A stretch of 64,000 nt of DNA from Rhizobium aethiopicum (GCF_900094625.1 NZ_FMAJ01000018.1:1-64000), one strand, 5' to 3'. Positions 36,646 through 46,559 are shown, counted from the first letter of the stretch. Program-made: numbers and translations. Notes: generated by a model not told the origin, from the letters alone.

Positions 36646-39600
36646 CGAGACTGCTCTTCCGAATGACGACGATCCCGGCGCCTGGATCGGCTGGACCACG
36701 ATCCAGCAGGCGATCGCCTCAGACCCCGAGCGCTCCGCATGGGTTTCGGCCAATGCCGGTTCCGGCAAGACGCATGTCCTGACCCAGCGTGTCATTCGTC
36801 TGCTGCTTGCCGGCGCGCGGCCTTCCGCCATTCTCTGCCTGACCTATACCAAGGCCGCGGCCTCCGAAATGTCGAACCGCGTCTTCGAACGGCTGGCGGA
36901 CTGGGTGGTGCTTGACGACGAAGATCTCAGCCAGCGGATCATGCAGATCGAAGGTACGGCTCCCGACCTGCTGAAACTCGCCGAGGCGCGCCGGTTGTTT
37001 GCGAAGGCGCTGGAAACGCCGGGCGGTCTGAAAATCCAGACGATTCACGCCTTTTGCGAAGCGCTGCTGCACCAATTCCCGCTGGAGGCCAACGTTGCCG
37101 GGCATTTTTCGGTCCTTGACGATCGCGCGGCGGCTGCACTGCTTTTTGATGCGCGCCGGGCGCTGCTGACGGCGACCGCGCCGGAGGAAGGCAGCGCCCT
37201 TGCCGCGGCATTCGCCTATGTGCTCAATCTCGGCGACGAATCCGGCCTGGAGAACCTGCTCACCGACATCGTCGCCAACCGGAACGCCATTCGCCGCTTC
37301 ACGGCGGCGGCAGAACGACTGGGCGGCGTAGAGACGGTTCTGCGGGAAAGGCTCGGCCTTGCCGCGGGCGATACGGAAAGCCGGATCGCGGCGCAATACT
37401 GGCCGTTGCCGGAGCTTTCCGGCGGCATCCTGGAGCTTTATCTGTCGCTTGCCGACCAGAAAGGCGGGGCCAAGGCGCAGGAGGTTGCCTATGGCCTCAG
37501 GCTTGCCGGCCGGGAGCGCGATGGTGCGAGACGCGCAGAAATGCTGGAGAAAATCTTCCTGACGGCGAAGGGCGAGCCGAAATCGGATTCGCAGTTCCTC
37601 GTCAAGGCGATGCTTGCGGAAGCGCCGCAGTTGACGAGCGCCATCGCCGCCGCCCGCGCCCATGTCGCGGCAAGCCGCGACCGATTGAAGCTGATGCGAA
37701 TGTTCGGTGCCACGCAGGCCGCGCTCGTGCTCGCCCGTCGGCTGAACCACGATTATGAAGAGCTGAAGAAGCAGCGCAGCCAACTCGATTTCGAAGACCT
37801 GATCACCCGGACCGCCGACCTGTTGACAAAAAGTGGCGTCGGTCCCTGGATCCATTACAAGCTCGACCGGGGTATCGATCATATCCTGGTCGACGAGGCG
37901 CAGGATACCAGCCCGATCCAATGGAGCGTCATTCAGTCGCTCGCCGCAGATTTCTTTTCCGGCGAGAGCGCCCGGCCGATCGTGCGCACGCTGTTTGCGG
38001 TCGGCGACGAGAAACAGTCGATCTATTCCTTCCAAGGAGCGCGGCCCGAGCGTTTTTCCGAAGAGAGCGACCGGACGCGGCGGCGGGTATCCGACAGTGG
38101 GCAGAGTTTTTCCTCTGTGCGGCTGCCGCTCTCGTTCCGCTCGACCGCCGACGTGCTCGAGGCCGTCGACCAGATCTTCAGGACATCGGACAATGCGCGG
38201 GGTCTCAGCGCGGTCGGGGAGCCGGTCGTGCACCGTTCCAGCCGCATCGGACATCCCGGCGCCGTCGATCTCTGGGAGATGGTCGCGCCGGAAGCGGTGG
38301 TGAAGGAAGAGGATTGGACGGCGCCCTTCGATGCGACGCCGGAAAGCGCGCCGGCCGCAATCCTCGCGCGGCGGATCGCTCATTCGATCGGCACGCTCGT
38401 CGGCGTTCAAACGATTGTCGATAAAGGCAAGGAGCGGCTGATCGAAGCCGGCGACATATTGGTGCTGGTGCGCAAGCGCGACGCCTTCGTCAATGCGTTG
38501 ACACGCGCCCTGAAGCGCCGCGGCGACATTCCCGTCGCCGGTGCCGACAGATTGACGCTGACCAGCCATATCGCCGTACAGGATCTGCTGGCGCTCGGCC
38601 GTTTCCTGCTTCTGCCGCAAGACGACCTTTCGCTCGCTGCCGTGCTCAAGAGCCCGCTTTTCGATCTCTCCGAGGACGATGTCTTTGCAATCGCCGGCCT
38701 GCGGGGCGACAATGAGAGCGTCTGGAGCCATCTCAAGAGATTTGCGGCCGACGGCACCGAACGATTCCGTGCTGTCGTCGAAAGGCTGGAGCTGTTTCTT
38801 CGGCAGTCGAGGCGTCTGTCGGTCCATGATTTCTATGCGCGCGTGCTGGGCAGCTATGGCGGGCGGCGGCAATTCCTTGCCCGTCTCGGCACCGAGGTCA
38901 GTGATATCCTCGACGAATTCCTGACCTTCACCCTCGACCACGAGAGCTCCGGCCTTCCCGGGCTGCAATCCTTCATCTCAACGCTGGAGCTCGAAGCGCC
39001 CGAGGTGAAGCGGGAGCAGGACAAGGGGCGCAACGAGGTCAGGATCATGACCGTGCATGCCTCCAAGGGGCTTGAAGCGCCGATCGTCTTCCTCGTCGAC
39101 GGCGGCTCCAAAGCCTTCACCCATACACATCTGCCGAAGCTTCGCCTGATCGAAACCGCCGCGGACGAGCCGCCGCTGCCGGCCTGGGTTCCCGTTTCCG
39201 ACCTTGCAAACTCGCTGACGCAAAACGATGCCGCGCGCATCCAGATGCTGGCTGAAGAGGAGTATCGCCGGCTGCTTTACGTCGCAATGACGCGGGCCGC
39301 CGACCGGCTGATCGTCTGCGGCTATCGTGGCATACGCGCAAATAGCGACACCTGGCATATGATGATTTCCACCGCGCTGAGCGAAGGCCATCCCCATGTG
39401 GAGCCGGCCACCTTCTCCGGCCCCGACGGGGCATGGCCGGGCATCCGATGGCGCGTGCCGCAAGTGGAGCGGAGCTTCGAGCGTGTCGACCGCAACGAGG
39501 CGCGCGCGAGCCAGGAAGAATTGCCGGAAGGCCTGTTGCGTCCCTTGCCGCCGCAGGCTGAGCTGCCTCGGCCCCTCAGCCCTTCCGGCGCCGGGACGAT

Positions 39601-40189
39601 CGTCGACGAAGACGAAGGCAGCTTGTTCGTTGCTTCGCCGTTGTTCGGCGAGCAGCAGCGCAGCGATCGTTCGCTGGAAAAGGGCCGGCTGATCCATCGC
39701 ATGCTGCAGGCGCTTCCGGAAATTCCGCTTGGCGAACGGCCCGATGCCGCACGCCGATATGCCGAACGGGCGGCGCGATTCTGGCCGGAAGCCGAACGCC
39801 GCAGGCTGGTCGATTCGGTTCTGAAACTATTGGACGAAGCGGGCCTGCAGCCGGTTCTCGGGGTAGAGGCTCAGCCGGAAGTTTCGATTATGGGAACATT
39901 CACGCTCGAAGAGAGGCGTTATGCCGTCTCCGGCCGGATCGACCGACTCGCCGTGCTTGCCGATCGCGTCGTCATTCTCGACTACAAGACCAACCGGGTG
40001 CCGCCGGCGACCGAAGAGGCGATCCCCTTTGCGCACAAGGCCCAGTTGGCGATCTATCGCGAGATCCTGGCGCCGCTCTATCCCGGCAAACGCATCGACT
40101 GCATGCTCGTTTATACCGAGAATGCATCGCTCCATACGCTGAGCGAGACGACGCTCGGTTTGGCGCTTGCAGGACTGAAGACAAAGTGA
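36638..40189 (+). CDS. addA: Double-strand break repair helicase-nuclease AddA
   Basis: A 1183-aa UvrD/RecB-type superfamily 1 helicase fused to a nuclease. Walker A is NAGSGKTH at 39-46, the helicase DExx box is LVDEAQDTSP and motif III is AVGDEKQSIYSFQGA. The C-terminal nuclease motif is VILDYKTNR (Asp1115, Lys1117). It partners the upstream AddB. A 75-bp spacer separates it from trxA. Confidence 0.95.
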   Translation: MSDETALPNDDDPGAWIGWTTIQQAIASDPERSAWVSANAGSGKTHVLTQRVIRLLLAGARPSAILCLTYTKAAASEMSNRVFERLADWVVLDDEDLSQRIMQIEGTAPDLLKLAEARRLFAKALETPGGLKIQTIHAFCEALLHQFPLEANVAGHFSVLDDRAAAALLFDARRALLTATAPEEGSALAAAFAYVLNLGDESGLENLLTDIVANRNAIRRFTAAAERLGGVETVLRERLGLAAGDTESRIAAQYWPLPELSGGILELYLSLADQKGGAKAQEVAYGLRLAGRERDGARRAEMLEKIFLTAKGEPKSDSQFLVKAMLAEAPQLTSAIAAARAHVAASRDRLKLMRMFGATQAALVLARRLNHDYEELKKQRSQLDFEDLITRTADLLTKSGVGPWIHYKLDRGIDHILVDEAQDTSPIQWSVIQSLAADFFSGESARPIVRTLFAVGDEKQSIYSFQGARPERFSEESDRTRRRVSDSGQSFSSVRLPLSFRSTADVLEAVDQIFRTSDNARGLSAVGEPVVHRSSRIGHPGAVDLWEMVAPEAVVKEEDWTAPFDATPESAPAAILARRIAHSIGTLVGVQTIVDKGKERLIEAGDILVLVRKRDAFVNALTRALKRRGDIPVAGADRLTLTSHIAVQDLLALGRFLLLPQDDLSLAAVLKSPLFDLSEDDVFAIAGLRGDNESVWSHLKRFAADGTERFRAVVERLELFLRQSRRLSVHDFYARVLGSYGGRRQFLARLGTEVSDILDEFLTFTLDHESSGLPGLQSFISTLELEAPEVKREQDKGRNEVRIMTVHASKGLEAPIVFLVDGGSKAFTHTHLPKLRLIETAADEPPLPAWVPVSDLANSLTQNDAARIQMLAEEEYRRLLYVAMTRAADRLIVCGYRGIRANSDTWHMMISTALSEGHPHVEPATFSGPDGAWPGIRWRVPQVERSFERVDRNEARASQEELPEGLLRPLPPQAELPRPLSPSGAGTIVDEDEGSLFVASPLFGEQQRSDRSLEKGRLIHRMLQALPEIPLGERPDAARRYAERAARFWPEAERRRLVDSVLKLLDEAGLQPVLGVEAQPEVSIMGTFTLEERRYAVSGRIDRLAVLADRVVILDYKTNRVPPATEEAIPFAHKAQLAIYREILAPLYPGKRIDCMLVYTENASLHTLSETTLGLALAGLKTK

Positions 40190-40221
40190 AATACCGGACA
40201 TTGAAAATTCGGCGCCGCACC

Positions 40222-40233
40222 ATCACATGTGAT
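40222..40233. promoter_or_regulatory. 12-bp perfect palindrome upstream of trxA
   Basis: ATCACATGTGAT lies 31 bp before the trxA ATG in the 75-bp addA-trxA spacer. It is a perfect palindrome of operator size, but no regulator is identified. Confidence 0.3.
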
Positions 40234-40264
40234 TCAACACCTAATTCCGGTAAAGGAGCAGCCC

Positions 40265-40585
40265 ATGGCTACCGTGAAAGTCGATATCAATAACTTCCAG
40301 TCGGAAGTCCTGGAATCCGCAGAACCCGTCGTCGTCGATTTCTGGGCTGAATGGTGCGGCCCGTGCAAGATGATCGCTCCAAGCCTCGAAGAGATCGCGG
40401 TCGAAATGGAAGGCAAGGTCAAGGTCGCCAAGCTGAATATCGACGAAAATCCGGAACTCGCCGCCCAGTTCGGCGTGCGCTCCATTCCGACTCTCGCAAT
40501 CTTCAAGGGCGGCGAAGTCGCCGATATCTCGGTCGGCGCCAAACCGAAGACGGCGCTTTCGAACTGGATTTCCAACGCTGCCTGA
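40265..40585 (+). CDS. trxA: Thioredoxin
   Basis: A 106-aa thioredoxin with the redox-active WCGPC motif (Cys31, Cys34) and the cis-proline loop RSIPTLAIF. I chose ATG 40265 (MATVKVD), with AAAGGAG upstream. It is the last gene of the rightward run before a terminator shared with folC. Confidence 0.96.
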   Translation: MATVKVDINNFQSEVLESAEPVVVDFWAEWCGPCKMIAPSLEEIAVEMEGKVKVAKLNIDENPELAAQFGVRSIPTLAIFKGGEVADISVGAKPKTALSNWISNAA

Positions 40586-40610
40586 TTGATATCGTTTATT
40601 GTATCCCATG

Positions 40611-40638
40611 AAAAAGCCCGGCTTCGACCGGGCTTTTT
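40611..40638. terminator. Bidirectional intrinsic terminator between trxA and folC
   Basis: AAAAGCCCGG (40612-40621) pairs with CCGGGCTTTT (40628-40637) around a 6-nt CTTCGA loop. Runs of A and T on either side allow termination of both convergent transcripts. Confidence 0.9.
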
Positions 40639-40651
40639 TATTTCGCGCCTC

Positions 40652-41980
40652 TCATTTCGGGGGCGTGCCGTTATCCGAAAGCACATCGCCGACAAGATAG
40701 AGGGAGCCGCCGATGAGGATGCGCGGAGGCAGGGCCTGCGGATCGACAGTGGCCTTTATCGCTTCCAGCGCATCGGCGACCGTCGCCATCGGCTCGGCAA
40801 CCAGACCTGCGTCATAGGCGGCATTCGACAATATTACCGGATCGATCATCGCGTCGCTGGCGCGGATCGGCACGCAGAACACCTTCTCGACCAAGCCGGT
40901 AAAGGCTTTGAAATAGCCGACCGGATCCTTGGTGTTGATCATGCCGATAACGAGGAAAAGCGGCCGCGGCTGGCGCTCCTCGAAATTGGCCATGGCTTCG
41001 GCGATCACTTCGCCGGCGCCGGGATTATGCCCGCCATCGACCCAGGTCTCGGCGCCGGCGGGCGCATGCGTCAGCAGCCGGCCCTCGCTCAGGCGCTGCA
41101 GCCGTCCCGGCCATTCCACTGAATTCATCGCCTTTTCCATCATCGTCTCGGTGACGGTGAAGCCAGCGGCCTTGACGGCACGGATGGCGGCGGCGGCATT
41201 GTCATATTGATGACGGCCGGGAAGGCGCGGCAGCGGCAGGTCGGCAAGGCCGTACTCGTCCTGATAGACGAGCCGGCCATATTCTTCATGCGCCATGAAA
41301 TCCTGCCCGAAGACCGCGCTCGGGCAATGCAGCCGCTCGGCCGTCGACATCAGAACGTCCAAGGCCGCGTCATAGTCCTGATGGCCTATGACGACGGGCA
41401 ATCCCGGCTTCATGATGCCGGCCTTTTCGGCGGCGATCAGCTCGACCCTGTCGCCGAGATAGGGCTGGTGATCCAGCGAGATCGGCATGATGACCGAAAC
41501 GGCCGGATCGGAAATGACATTGGTGGCGTCGAAGCGGCCGCCGAGACCGACTTCGATAATCGCGGCATCGGCCGGATGTTCGGAAAACAGGATGAAGGTG
41601 ACCGCCGTCAGAATTTCGAAGACAGTGATGTGCTGCCCGGCATTGGCATCGGCCACGCGGCGCAGAGCCTCGGCAAAGACGACGTCCTCCACGAGCTGGC
41701 CGCGTCCGCCCGCCACGCCGATGCGATAACGCTCGTGCCAATTGACGAGATGAGGCGAGGTGTGGACGTGAGCGCTGTAACCGCCGGCTTCGAGCAGGGC
41801 GCGGCAGAAGGCTGTTACCGACCCTTTGCCGTTGGTGCCGGCGACATGGATGACCGGCGGCAATTTCCGGTGCGGATTGCCGAGCACATCGAGAAGACGG
41901 GTGATGCGATCGAGGGACAGATCAAACCCCTTGGGATGCAATCCCATGAGTTTTTCAATCTCTTGCGCTGCCTCACTCAC
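40652..41980 (-). CDS. folC: Bifunctional folylpolyglutamate synthase / dihydrofolate synthase
   Basis: A 442-aa Mur-ligase-fold enzyme that adds glutamate to dihydropteroate and to folates. The P-loop is GTNGKGS at 48-54, with HTSPHLVNWHERY and the DGGHNP motif typical of FolC. I chose the GTG at 41980 (MSEAAQEIEK); an in-frame TTG at 42004 is less likely. It is the last gene of the leftward trpF-trpB-trpA-accD-folC run; accD and folC are neighbours in many bacteria. Confidence 0.94.
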   Translation of the reverse strand: MSEAAQEIEKLMGLHPKGFDLSLDRITRLLDVLGNPHRKLPPVIHVAGTNGKGSVTAFCRALLEAGGYSAHVHTSPHLVNWHERYRIGVAGGRGQLVEDVVFAEALRRVADANAGQHITVFEILTAVTFILFSEHPADAAIIEVGLGGRFDATNVISDPAVSVIMPISLDHQPYLGDRVELIAAEKAGIMKPGLPVVIGHQDYDAALDVLMSTAERLHCPSAVFGQDFMAHEEYGRLVYQDEYGLADLPLPRLPGRHQYDNAAAAIRAVKAAGFTVTETMMEKAMNSVEWPGRLQRLSEGRLLTHAPAGAETWVDGGHNPGAGEVIAEAMANFEERQPRPLFLVIGMINTKDPVGYFKAFTGLVEKVFCVPIRASDAMIDPVILSNAAYDAGLVAEPMATVADALEAIKATVDPQALPPRILIGGSLYLVGDVLSDNGTPPK

Positions 41981-42031
41981 CGCTGTTTGGCCTCTGGGTA
42001 TCAATTCGGCACCCCGCCTGCTTGTCGGTTA

Positions 42032-42937
42032 TCAGGCGCTCGCCGCCAGAGCGATGGCGCCGCCACTCATGTCGTTCGCTGCCGAGACGGGCTTCTTCGT
42101 CAGGATCTTCAGAAGGCGTGCCAGCGTTTCCGGGATGTCGTGACGCTTGACGACCATGTCGACCATACCATGTTCCAGAAGATATTCGGAGGTCTGGAAG
42201 CCTTCCGGCAGCTTTTCACGCAGCGTCTGTTCGATCACACGCTTGCCGGCGAAGCCGATTTCGGCGCCGGGCTCGGCAAGATGGATGTCGCCGAGCATGG
42301 CATAGGAGGCCGTGACGCCACCGGTCGTCGGATTGGTCAAAACAACGACATAGGGCTGACCGGATTCTTTCAGCAGGTCGACGGCCACCGTCGTGCGCGG
42401 CAGCTGCATCAGCGAGAGAATGCCTTCCTGCATGCGCGCGCCGCCGGAAGCTGGGAACATGACCAGCGGGCACTTTTCTGAGGTCGCGCGTTCGAAAGCC
42501 TTGACGATCGCCTCGCCGGCGGCGATGCCGAGCGAACCGCCAATGAAGTTGAACTCGTGCACGACGGCAACAAGCTTCAGACCTTGGACCTTTCCGAGGC
42601 CGGCGAGGATCGTATCCTCCTGTTCGGTCTTCAGGCGGCTATCGCGGAGACGATCGCTATATTTCTTCGAATCGCGGAACTTCAGCGGGTCCTGGGCAAC
42701 CTTCGGCTGCGGCAGTGATTCGTATTCGCCATTATCGAAAAGATCGGCAAGGCGCGCCTTGGCCGGCATCTTCATGTGATAACCGGATGCGGGAATGACC
42801 CATTTGTTGGATTCCAGATCCTTGTGGAAGACCATTTCGCCCGTTTCCGGGCACTTGATCCAAAGATTCTCCGGAACTTCGCGGCGGCCCAGCATGGAAT
42901 TGATCCGCGGGCGAACGTAGTTGGTGATCCAGTTCAA
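42032..42937 (-). CDS. accD: Acetyl-CoA carboxylase carboxyltransferase subunit beta
   Basis: A 301-aa AccD that with AccA transfers carboxyl from carboxybiotin to acetyl-CoA to make malonyl-CoA. The core motifs ASGGARMQEGILSLMQ and TNPTTGGVTASYAMLGD are intact. The N-terminal zinc ribbon of E. coli AccD (four Cys) is degenerate: only Cys29 in LWIKCPETGE remains. It lies between trpA and folC. Confidence 0.95.
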   Translation of the reverse strand: MNWITNYVRPRINSMLGRREVPENLWIKCPETGEMVFHKDLESNKWVIPASGYHMKMPAKARLADLFDNGEYESLPQPKVAQDPLKFRDSKKYSDRLRDSRLKTEQEDTILAGLGKVQGLKLVAVVHEFNFIGGSLGIAAGEAIVKAFERATSEKCPLVMFPASGGARMQEGILSLMQLPRTTVAVDLLKESGQPYVVVLTNPTTGGVTASYAMLGDIHLAEPGAEIGFAGKRVIEQTLREKLPEGFQTSEYLLEHGMVDMVVKRHDIPETLARLLKILTKKPVSAANDMSGGAIALAASA

Positions 42938-42976
42938 CTCGAAATCTCCTAACTGATTGGTGCCAATGTGGGCAAA

Positions 42977-43816
42977 CTATTCGGCAGCAACAAGGCGCGC
43001 CGAACGCGTTCCCGAGGAAAGGCCGCGCACCAGTGTTGCGACCGCCTGAACCGTATCCGCGGTCGCCTTTCCGTCTTTCGTCAAGCTCGTCGCGACCTGA
43101 TTGACGATGGCGGTGCCGACAACGACGCCATCGGCTGAGCCGCCGATGACCTTCGCATGTTCCGCCGTCTTGACGCCAAAGCCGACACAGACCGGCAGTT
43201 CCGTATGTTGCTTGATGCGCTGGACGGCGCCCGAAACCAGCGACGGGTCGGGCAGTGCCGAGCCGGTAATGCCGTTCATCGAGACGTAATAGACAAAGCC
43301 GGAGGTGTTTTTCAATACGGCCGGCAGGCGCTTCTCGTCGGTGGTCGGCGTCGCCAGGCGGATGAAGTTGATGCCCTTGCGGATGGCCGGAATGCAGAGT
43401 TCGTCATCCATCTCGGGCGGCAGGTCGACGACGATCAGGCCGTCGATACCGGCGGCCAGCGCATCGTCCAGGAACGTCTCGACGCCGTATATGTAGATCG
43501 GATTGTAATAGCCCATCATCACGATCGGCGTCGCGTCATTGGTCTTGCGGAAGTCAGCTGCCAGCTGCAGCGTCTTCTTCAGCGTCTGGCCGCCTTTGAG
43601 CGCCCGCTGGCCGGCCAGCTGGATCGCCGGGCCGTCAGCCATCGGATCGGAGAAAGGCATGCCGAGCTCGATGATGTCGGAACCCGCTTCCGGCAGTGCC
43701 TTCATGATGCCGAGAGAGGTGTCGTAGTCAGGATCGCCGCCCATGAAATAGGTCACAAGCGCCGGACGGCCCTCGGCCTTCAGCTCGGCAAAGCGTTTGT
43801 CCATGCGTGCGGTCAT
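42977..43816 (-). CDS. trpA: Tryptophan synthase alpha chain
   Basis: A 279-aa TIM barrel that cleaves indole-3-glycerol phosphate to indole and glyceraldehyde 3-phosphate. The catalytic Glu is in ELGMPFSDPMADGP and the Asp in VVDLPPEMDDE. The phosphate-binding loop GFGVKTAEH is present. It lies 3 bp after the trpB stop and channels indole to TrpB. Confidence 0.96.
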   Translation of the reverse strand: MTARMDKRFAELKAEGRPALVTYFMGGDPDYDTSLGIMKALPEAGSDIIELGMPFSDPMADGPAIQLAGQRALKGGQTLKKTLQLAADFRKTNDATPIVMMGYYNPIYIYGVETFLDDALAAGIDGLIVVDLPPEMDDELCIPAIRKGINFIRLATPTTDEKRLPAVLKNTSGFVYYVSMNGITGSALPDPSLVSGAVQRIKQHTELPVCVGFGVKTAEHAKVIGGSADGVVVGTAIVNQVATSLTKDGKATADTVQAVATLVRGLSSGTRSARLVAAE

Positions 43817-43819
43817 GTC

Positions 43820-45040
43820 TTACAGTCCCATTCCCAGAATCTTGCCGACGGTGAAGATATCCTTGTCGCCGCGGCCGGAGAGATTCATCAGGATGATCTC
43901 GTCCTTGCCCATCTTCGGTGCACGCTTGATGACTTCGGCAATCGCGTGCGAGGGCTCGAGCGCGGGGATAATGCCTTCGAGGCGGGTCAGGGTCTGGAAG
44001 GCCTCGAGCGCCTCGTGGTCCATGATCGGCACGTAATCGACGCGGCCGGTATCGTTCAGCCAGGAATGTTCGGGGCCGATGCCGGGATAATCGAGACCGG
44101 CCGAAATCGAGTGGCCTTCCTTGATCTGGCCATCGCCATCCTGCAGCAGATAGGTGCGGTTGCCATGAAGAACGCCCGGTGTACCCGCGGTGATCGAAGC
44201 GCAATGCTCTTCGCCTTGCAGGCCCTTGCCGCCGGCTTCGACGCCGACGATCTTCACTGAGGGATCGTCGAGGAATGGATGGAAGATGCCGATCGCATTC
44301 GAGCCGCCGCCGACGGCAGCGACGACAAGGTCCGGCAGACGGCCTTCGGCCGCCAGCATCTGCTCTTTCGCTTCGGAGCCGATCACCGACTGGAAATCGC
44401 GGACCATCTCCGGATAGGGATGCGGGCCGGCAGCCGTGCCGATCAGGTAATAGGTATCCTCGACATTGGTGACCCAGTCGCGGAGCGCCTCGTTCATGGC
44501 GTCCTTCAGCGTGCCGCTGCCGGCCGTCACCGGCTTCACTTCCGCGCCGAGCAGCTTCATGCGGAATACGTTCGGCGCCTGGCGCTCGACGTCGGTGGCG
44601 CCCATATAGACGACGCAGGGAAGGCCGAACCGGGCGGCAACGGTTGCCGAGGCGACGCCATGCTGGCCGGCCCCGGTCTCGGCGATGATCCGCGTCTTGC
44701 CCATGCGCTTGGCAAGCAGGATCTGGCCGATGCAGTTGTTGATCTTGTGCGAACCGGTGTGGTTCAGCTCCTCGCGCTTGAAATAGATTTTCGCGCCGCC
44801 GAGTTCGGCCGTCAGCCGTTCGGCGAAATAGAGCGGGCTCGGCCGTCCGATATAGTGGGCACCAAGATGCTTCAGTTCCGACTGGAACGCCTGATCGTTC
44901 TTCGCCTTGTTCCACTCATCCTGCAGGTCGAGGATCAAGGGCATCAACGTTTCGGCGACGAAACGACCGCCATAAATGCCGAAGCGGCCATCTTCATCGG
45001 GCCCGGAACGGAAGGAATTCGGTTTAGGCGTTTCGTTCAC
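43820..45040 (-). CDS. trpB: Tryptophan synthase beta chain
   Basis: A 406-aa PLP enzyme condensing indole and serine to tryptophan. Lys99 in HTGSHKIN binds PLP, and AVGGGSNAIG is the phosphate loop. I chose GTG at 45040 (MNETPKPNSF), preceded by AGGGAGTTGAGA; an upstream in-frame TTG overlaps the trpF stop. It is coupled to trpF (2-bp gap) and trpA. Confidence 0.96.
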   Translation of the reverse strand: MNETPKPNSFRSGPDEDGRFGIYGGRFVAETLMPLILDLQDEWNKAKNDQAFQSELKHLGAHYIGRPSPLYFAERLTAELGGAKIYFKREELNHTGSHKINNCIGQILLAKRMGKTRIIAETGAGQHGVASATVAARFGLPCVVYMGATDVERQAPNVFRMKLLGAEVKPVTAGSGTLKDAMNEALRDWVTNVEDTYYLIGTAAGPHPYPEMVRDFQSVIGSEAKEQMLAAEGRLPDLVVAAVGGGSNAIGIFHPFLDDPSVKIVGVEAGGKGLQGEEHCASITAGTPGVLHGNRTYLLQDGDGQIKEGHSISAGLDYPGIGPEHSWLNDTGRVDYVPIMDHEALEAFQTLTRLEGIIPALEPSHAIAEVIKRAPKMGKDEIILMNLSGRGDKDIFTVGKILGMGL

Positions 45041-45042
45041 TC

Positions 45043-45711
45043 TCAACTCCCTGAGGCCATGACAGGCGCATCGGCCTTTTCGACCGAATCGAAAAATTCA
45101 TCGATCATCGCGACGCTCTTCACGCCGGGCGCGCTTTCGACGCCCGAGGAGACGTCGATACCACGTGCCTTGGTGTTCGCCAGCGCATCCGCGACATTGT
45201 CCTTGTTCAGCCCGCCGGAAAGCATGTAGTCGATGCTGCCGTCGAGCCAGCTCAAGAGGCTCCAATCGAAGGAAATCCCATTGCCGCCAGGCAGTTCCGA
45301 ACCCTTCGGCGCTTTCGCATCGAAGAGGAAACGGTCGGCGATGCCGATATAGGCCTCGACGCGCTTCAGGTCGTCTGCGGTGCGCACCGAAAAGACCTTC
45401 ATGACAGGCAGGTCATAGAGCGCCTTGATGGTCAACACATGTTCGGGGCTCTCGTTGCCGTGGAGCTGGAGAATATCAGGCTTCAGCAGCGATACGATCT
45501 CGTCCAGATCGTCATTTGTGGGATCAACCAAGACAGCGACGATCTTCGCCCTGCCACGCGCGGGTTCGGCAAGTTTTGCCGCGACATCGGGCTCGACGTA
45601 ACGCGGGCTCTTTTCGAAGAAGATAAAACCGATATGGGTCGCGCCGCGCTCCAGCGCACGATCGATCGCTTCGGGCGTCTTCAAGCCGCAGATCTTGATA
45701 TCCGGTTTCAT
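45043..45711 (-). CDS. trpF: Phosphoribosylanthranilate isomerase
   Basis: A 222-aa barrel catalysing PRA to CdRP. The first strand DIKICGLKTPEA carries the catalytic Cys-like residue and LLSGGLNKDNV is the phosphate loop. GVESAPGVK is the C-terminal signature. It opens the trpFBA-accD-folC leftward operon. Confidence 0.95.
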   Translation of the reverse strand: MKPDIKICGLKTPEAIDRALERGATHIGFIFFEKSPRYVEPDVAAKLAEPARGRAKIVAVLVDPTNDDLDEIVSLLKPDILQLHGNESPEHVLTIKALYDLPVMKVFSVRTADDLKRVEAYIGIADRFLFDAKAPKGSELPGGNGISFDWSLLSWLDGSIDYMLSGGLNKDNVADALANTKARGIDVSSGVESAPGVKSVAMIDEFFDSVEKADAPVMASGS

Positions 45712-45785
45712 GGCAGCGAAGTGACACGAAATGCGGCAAGAGTCGAGCCAATTTGCGTGGAATGCTGTATTTAGAGAAGGCTCAA

Positions 45786-46544
45786 CTAATCGAAATCAAT
45801 GGCGTGCAGCTGGCTGCCGTGCCGCTTCAGCCAGGATTTCGCTTCCTCCATGCCGGGGCAAAGCTTCTTGCAAAGCGCCCAAAAGCGGGGACCGTGGTTC
45901 ATCTCCTTGAGATGGGCGACTTCATGGGCGGCGAGATAATCGATCACCGCAGGCGGTGCCATGACGATGCGCCAGGAAAAACTCAAGTTTCCTTCCGACG
46001 AGCAGGAGCCCCAGCGGCTGCGGGTATCCTTCATCGAGATCGACCGGATCGGCGCCCGGATCGTTGCCGCATGCATCGCCGCCAGTCGTTCGAGATCGGC
46101 ACGCGCCTCCTTCTTGAGGAAGGCCGCGATGCGCCGTCCGACATGCTCGGGCATGCCGCTGACACGCAGCACCGGGCTGCCTTCCACGGAGACTACCTCC
46201 GTCAAGCCGCGCAAGCTACCTGTGTGCTCGATACGATGGGAAACACCGCGCAGGAGGATCTTGCCGCCGTCGCGTAAGCCCGAATCGGTCGAAAATTTGG
46301 CAAGCTTCGTGAGCAGCCATCCCTGGTGCCGATCGAGGAAGGCATTGACCTCGCGCGTCGCAAGGCCTCGCGGCACCGTCATCTTCAAGGCCCGCCCGCC
46401 CGGTTCGATACGCAACGTGATGCGCGTTGCCTGATCATGCTGCTTGATGGTCAGAGGCATGAGCCGACCGGCGACATCGAGGGTCCGCGTCTCGGGCGGA
46501 GCCGGCTTGCGCGCCTTTGGCCGTGTCTTCAGAAGCGGAAACAT
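45786..46544 (-). CDS. YgjP/WLM-type zinc metallopeptidase (M48 superfamily, DUF45)
   Basis: A 252-aa cytoplasmic protein. The zinc-binding HExxH is HEVAH at 207-211, followed by the third-ligand region EMNHGPRFW. The RSRWGSCSSEGNLSFSW segment is diagnostic of the YgjP family. No signal peptide is seen. A 16-bp perfect palindrome (46560-46575) lies directly upstream. Substrate unknown. Confidence 0.88.
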   Translation of the reverse strand: MFPLLKTRPKARKPAPPETRTLDVAGRLMPLTIKQHDQATRITLRIEPGGRALKMTVPRGLATREVNAFLDRHQGWLLTKLAKFSTDSGLRDGGKILLRGVSHRIEHTGSLRGLTEVVSVEGSPVLRVSGMPEHVGRRIAAFLKKEARADLERLAAMHAATIRAPIRSISMKDTRSRWGSCSSEGNLSFSWRIVMAPPAVIDYLAAHEVAHLKEMNHGPRFWALCKKLCPGMEEAKSWLKRHGSQLHAIDFD

Positions 46545-46559
46545 GGATGTTTTCTATAC

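Noticed and set aside
36719..38968. A 749-codon open frame on the minus strand opposite addA
   Set aside because: It lies wholly inside addA's helicase region and has no recognisable domain; codon bias of GC-rich DNA keeps such frames open.
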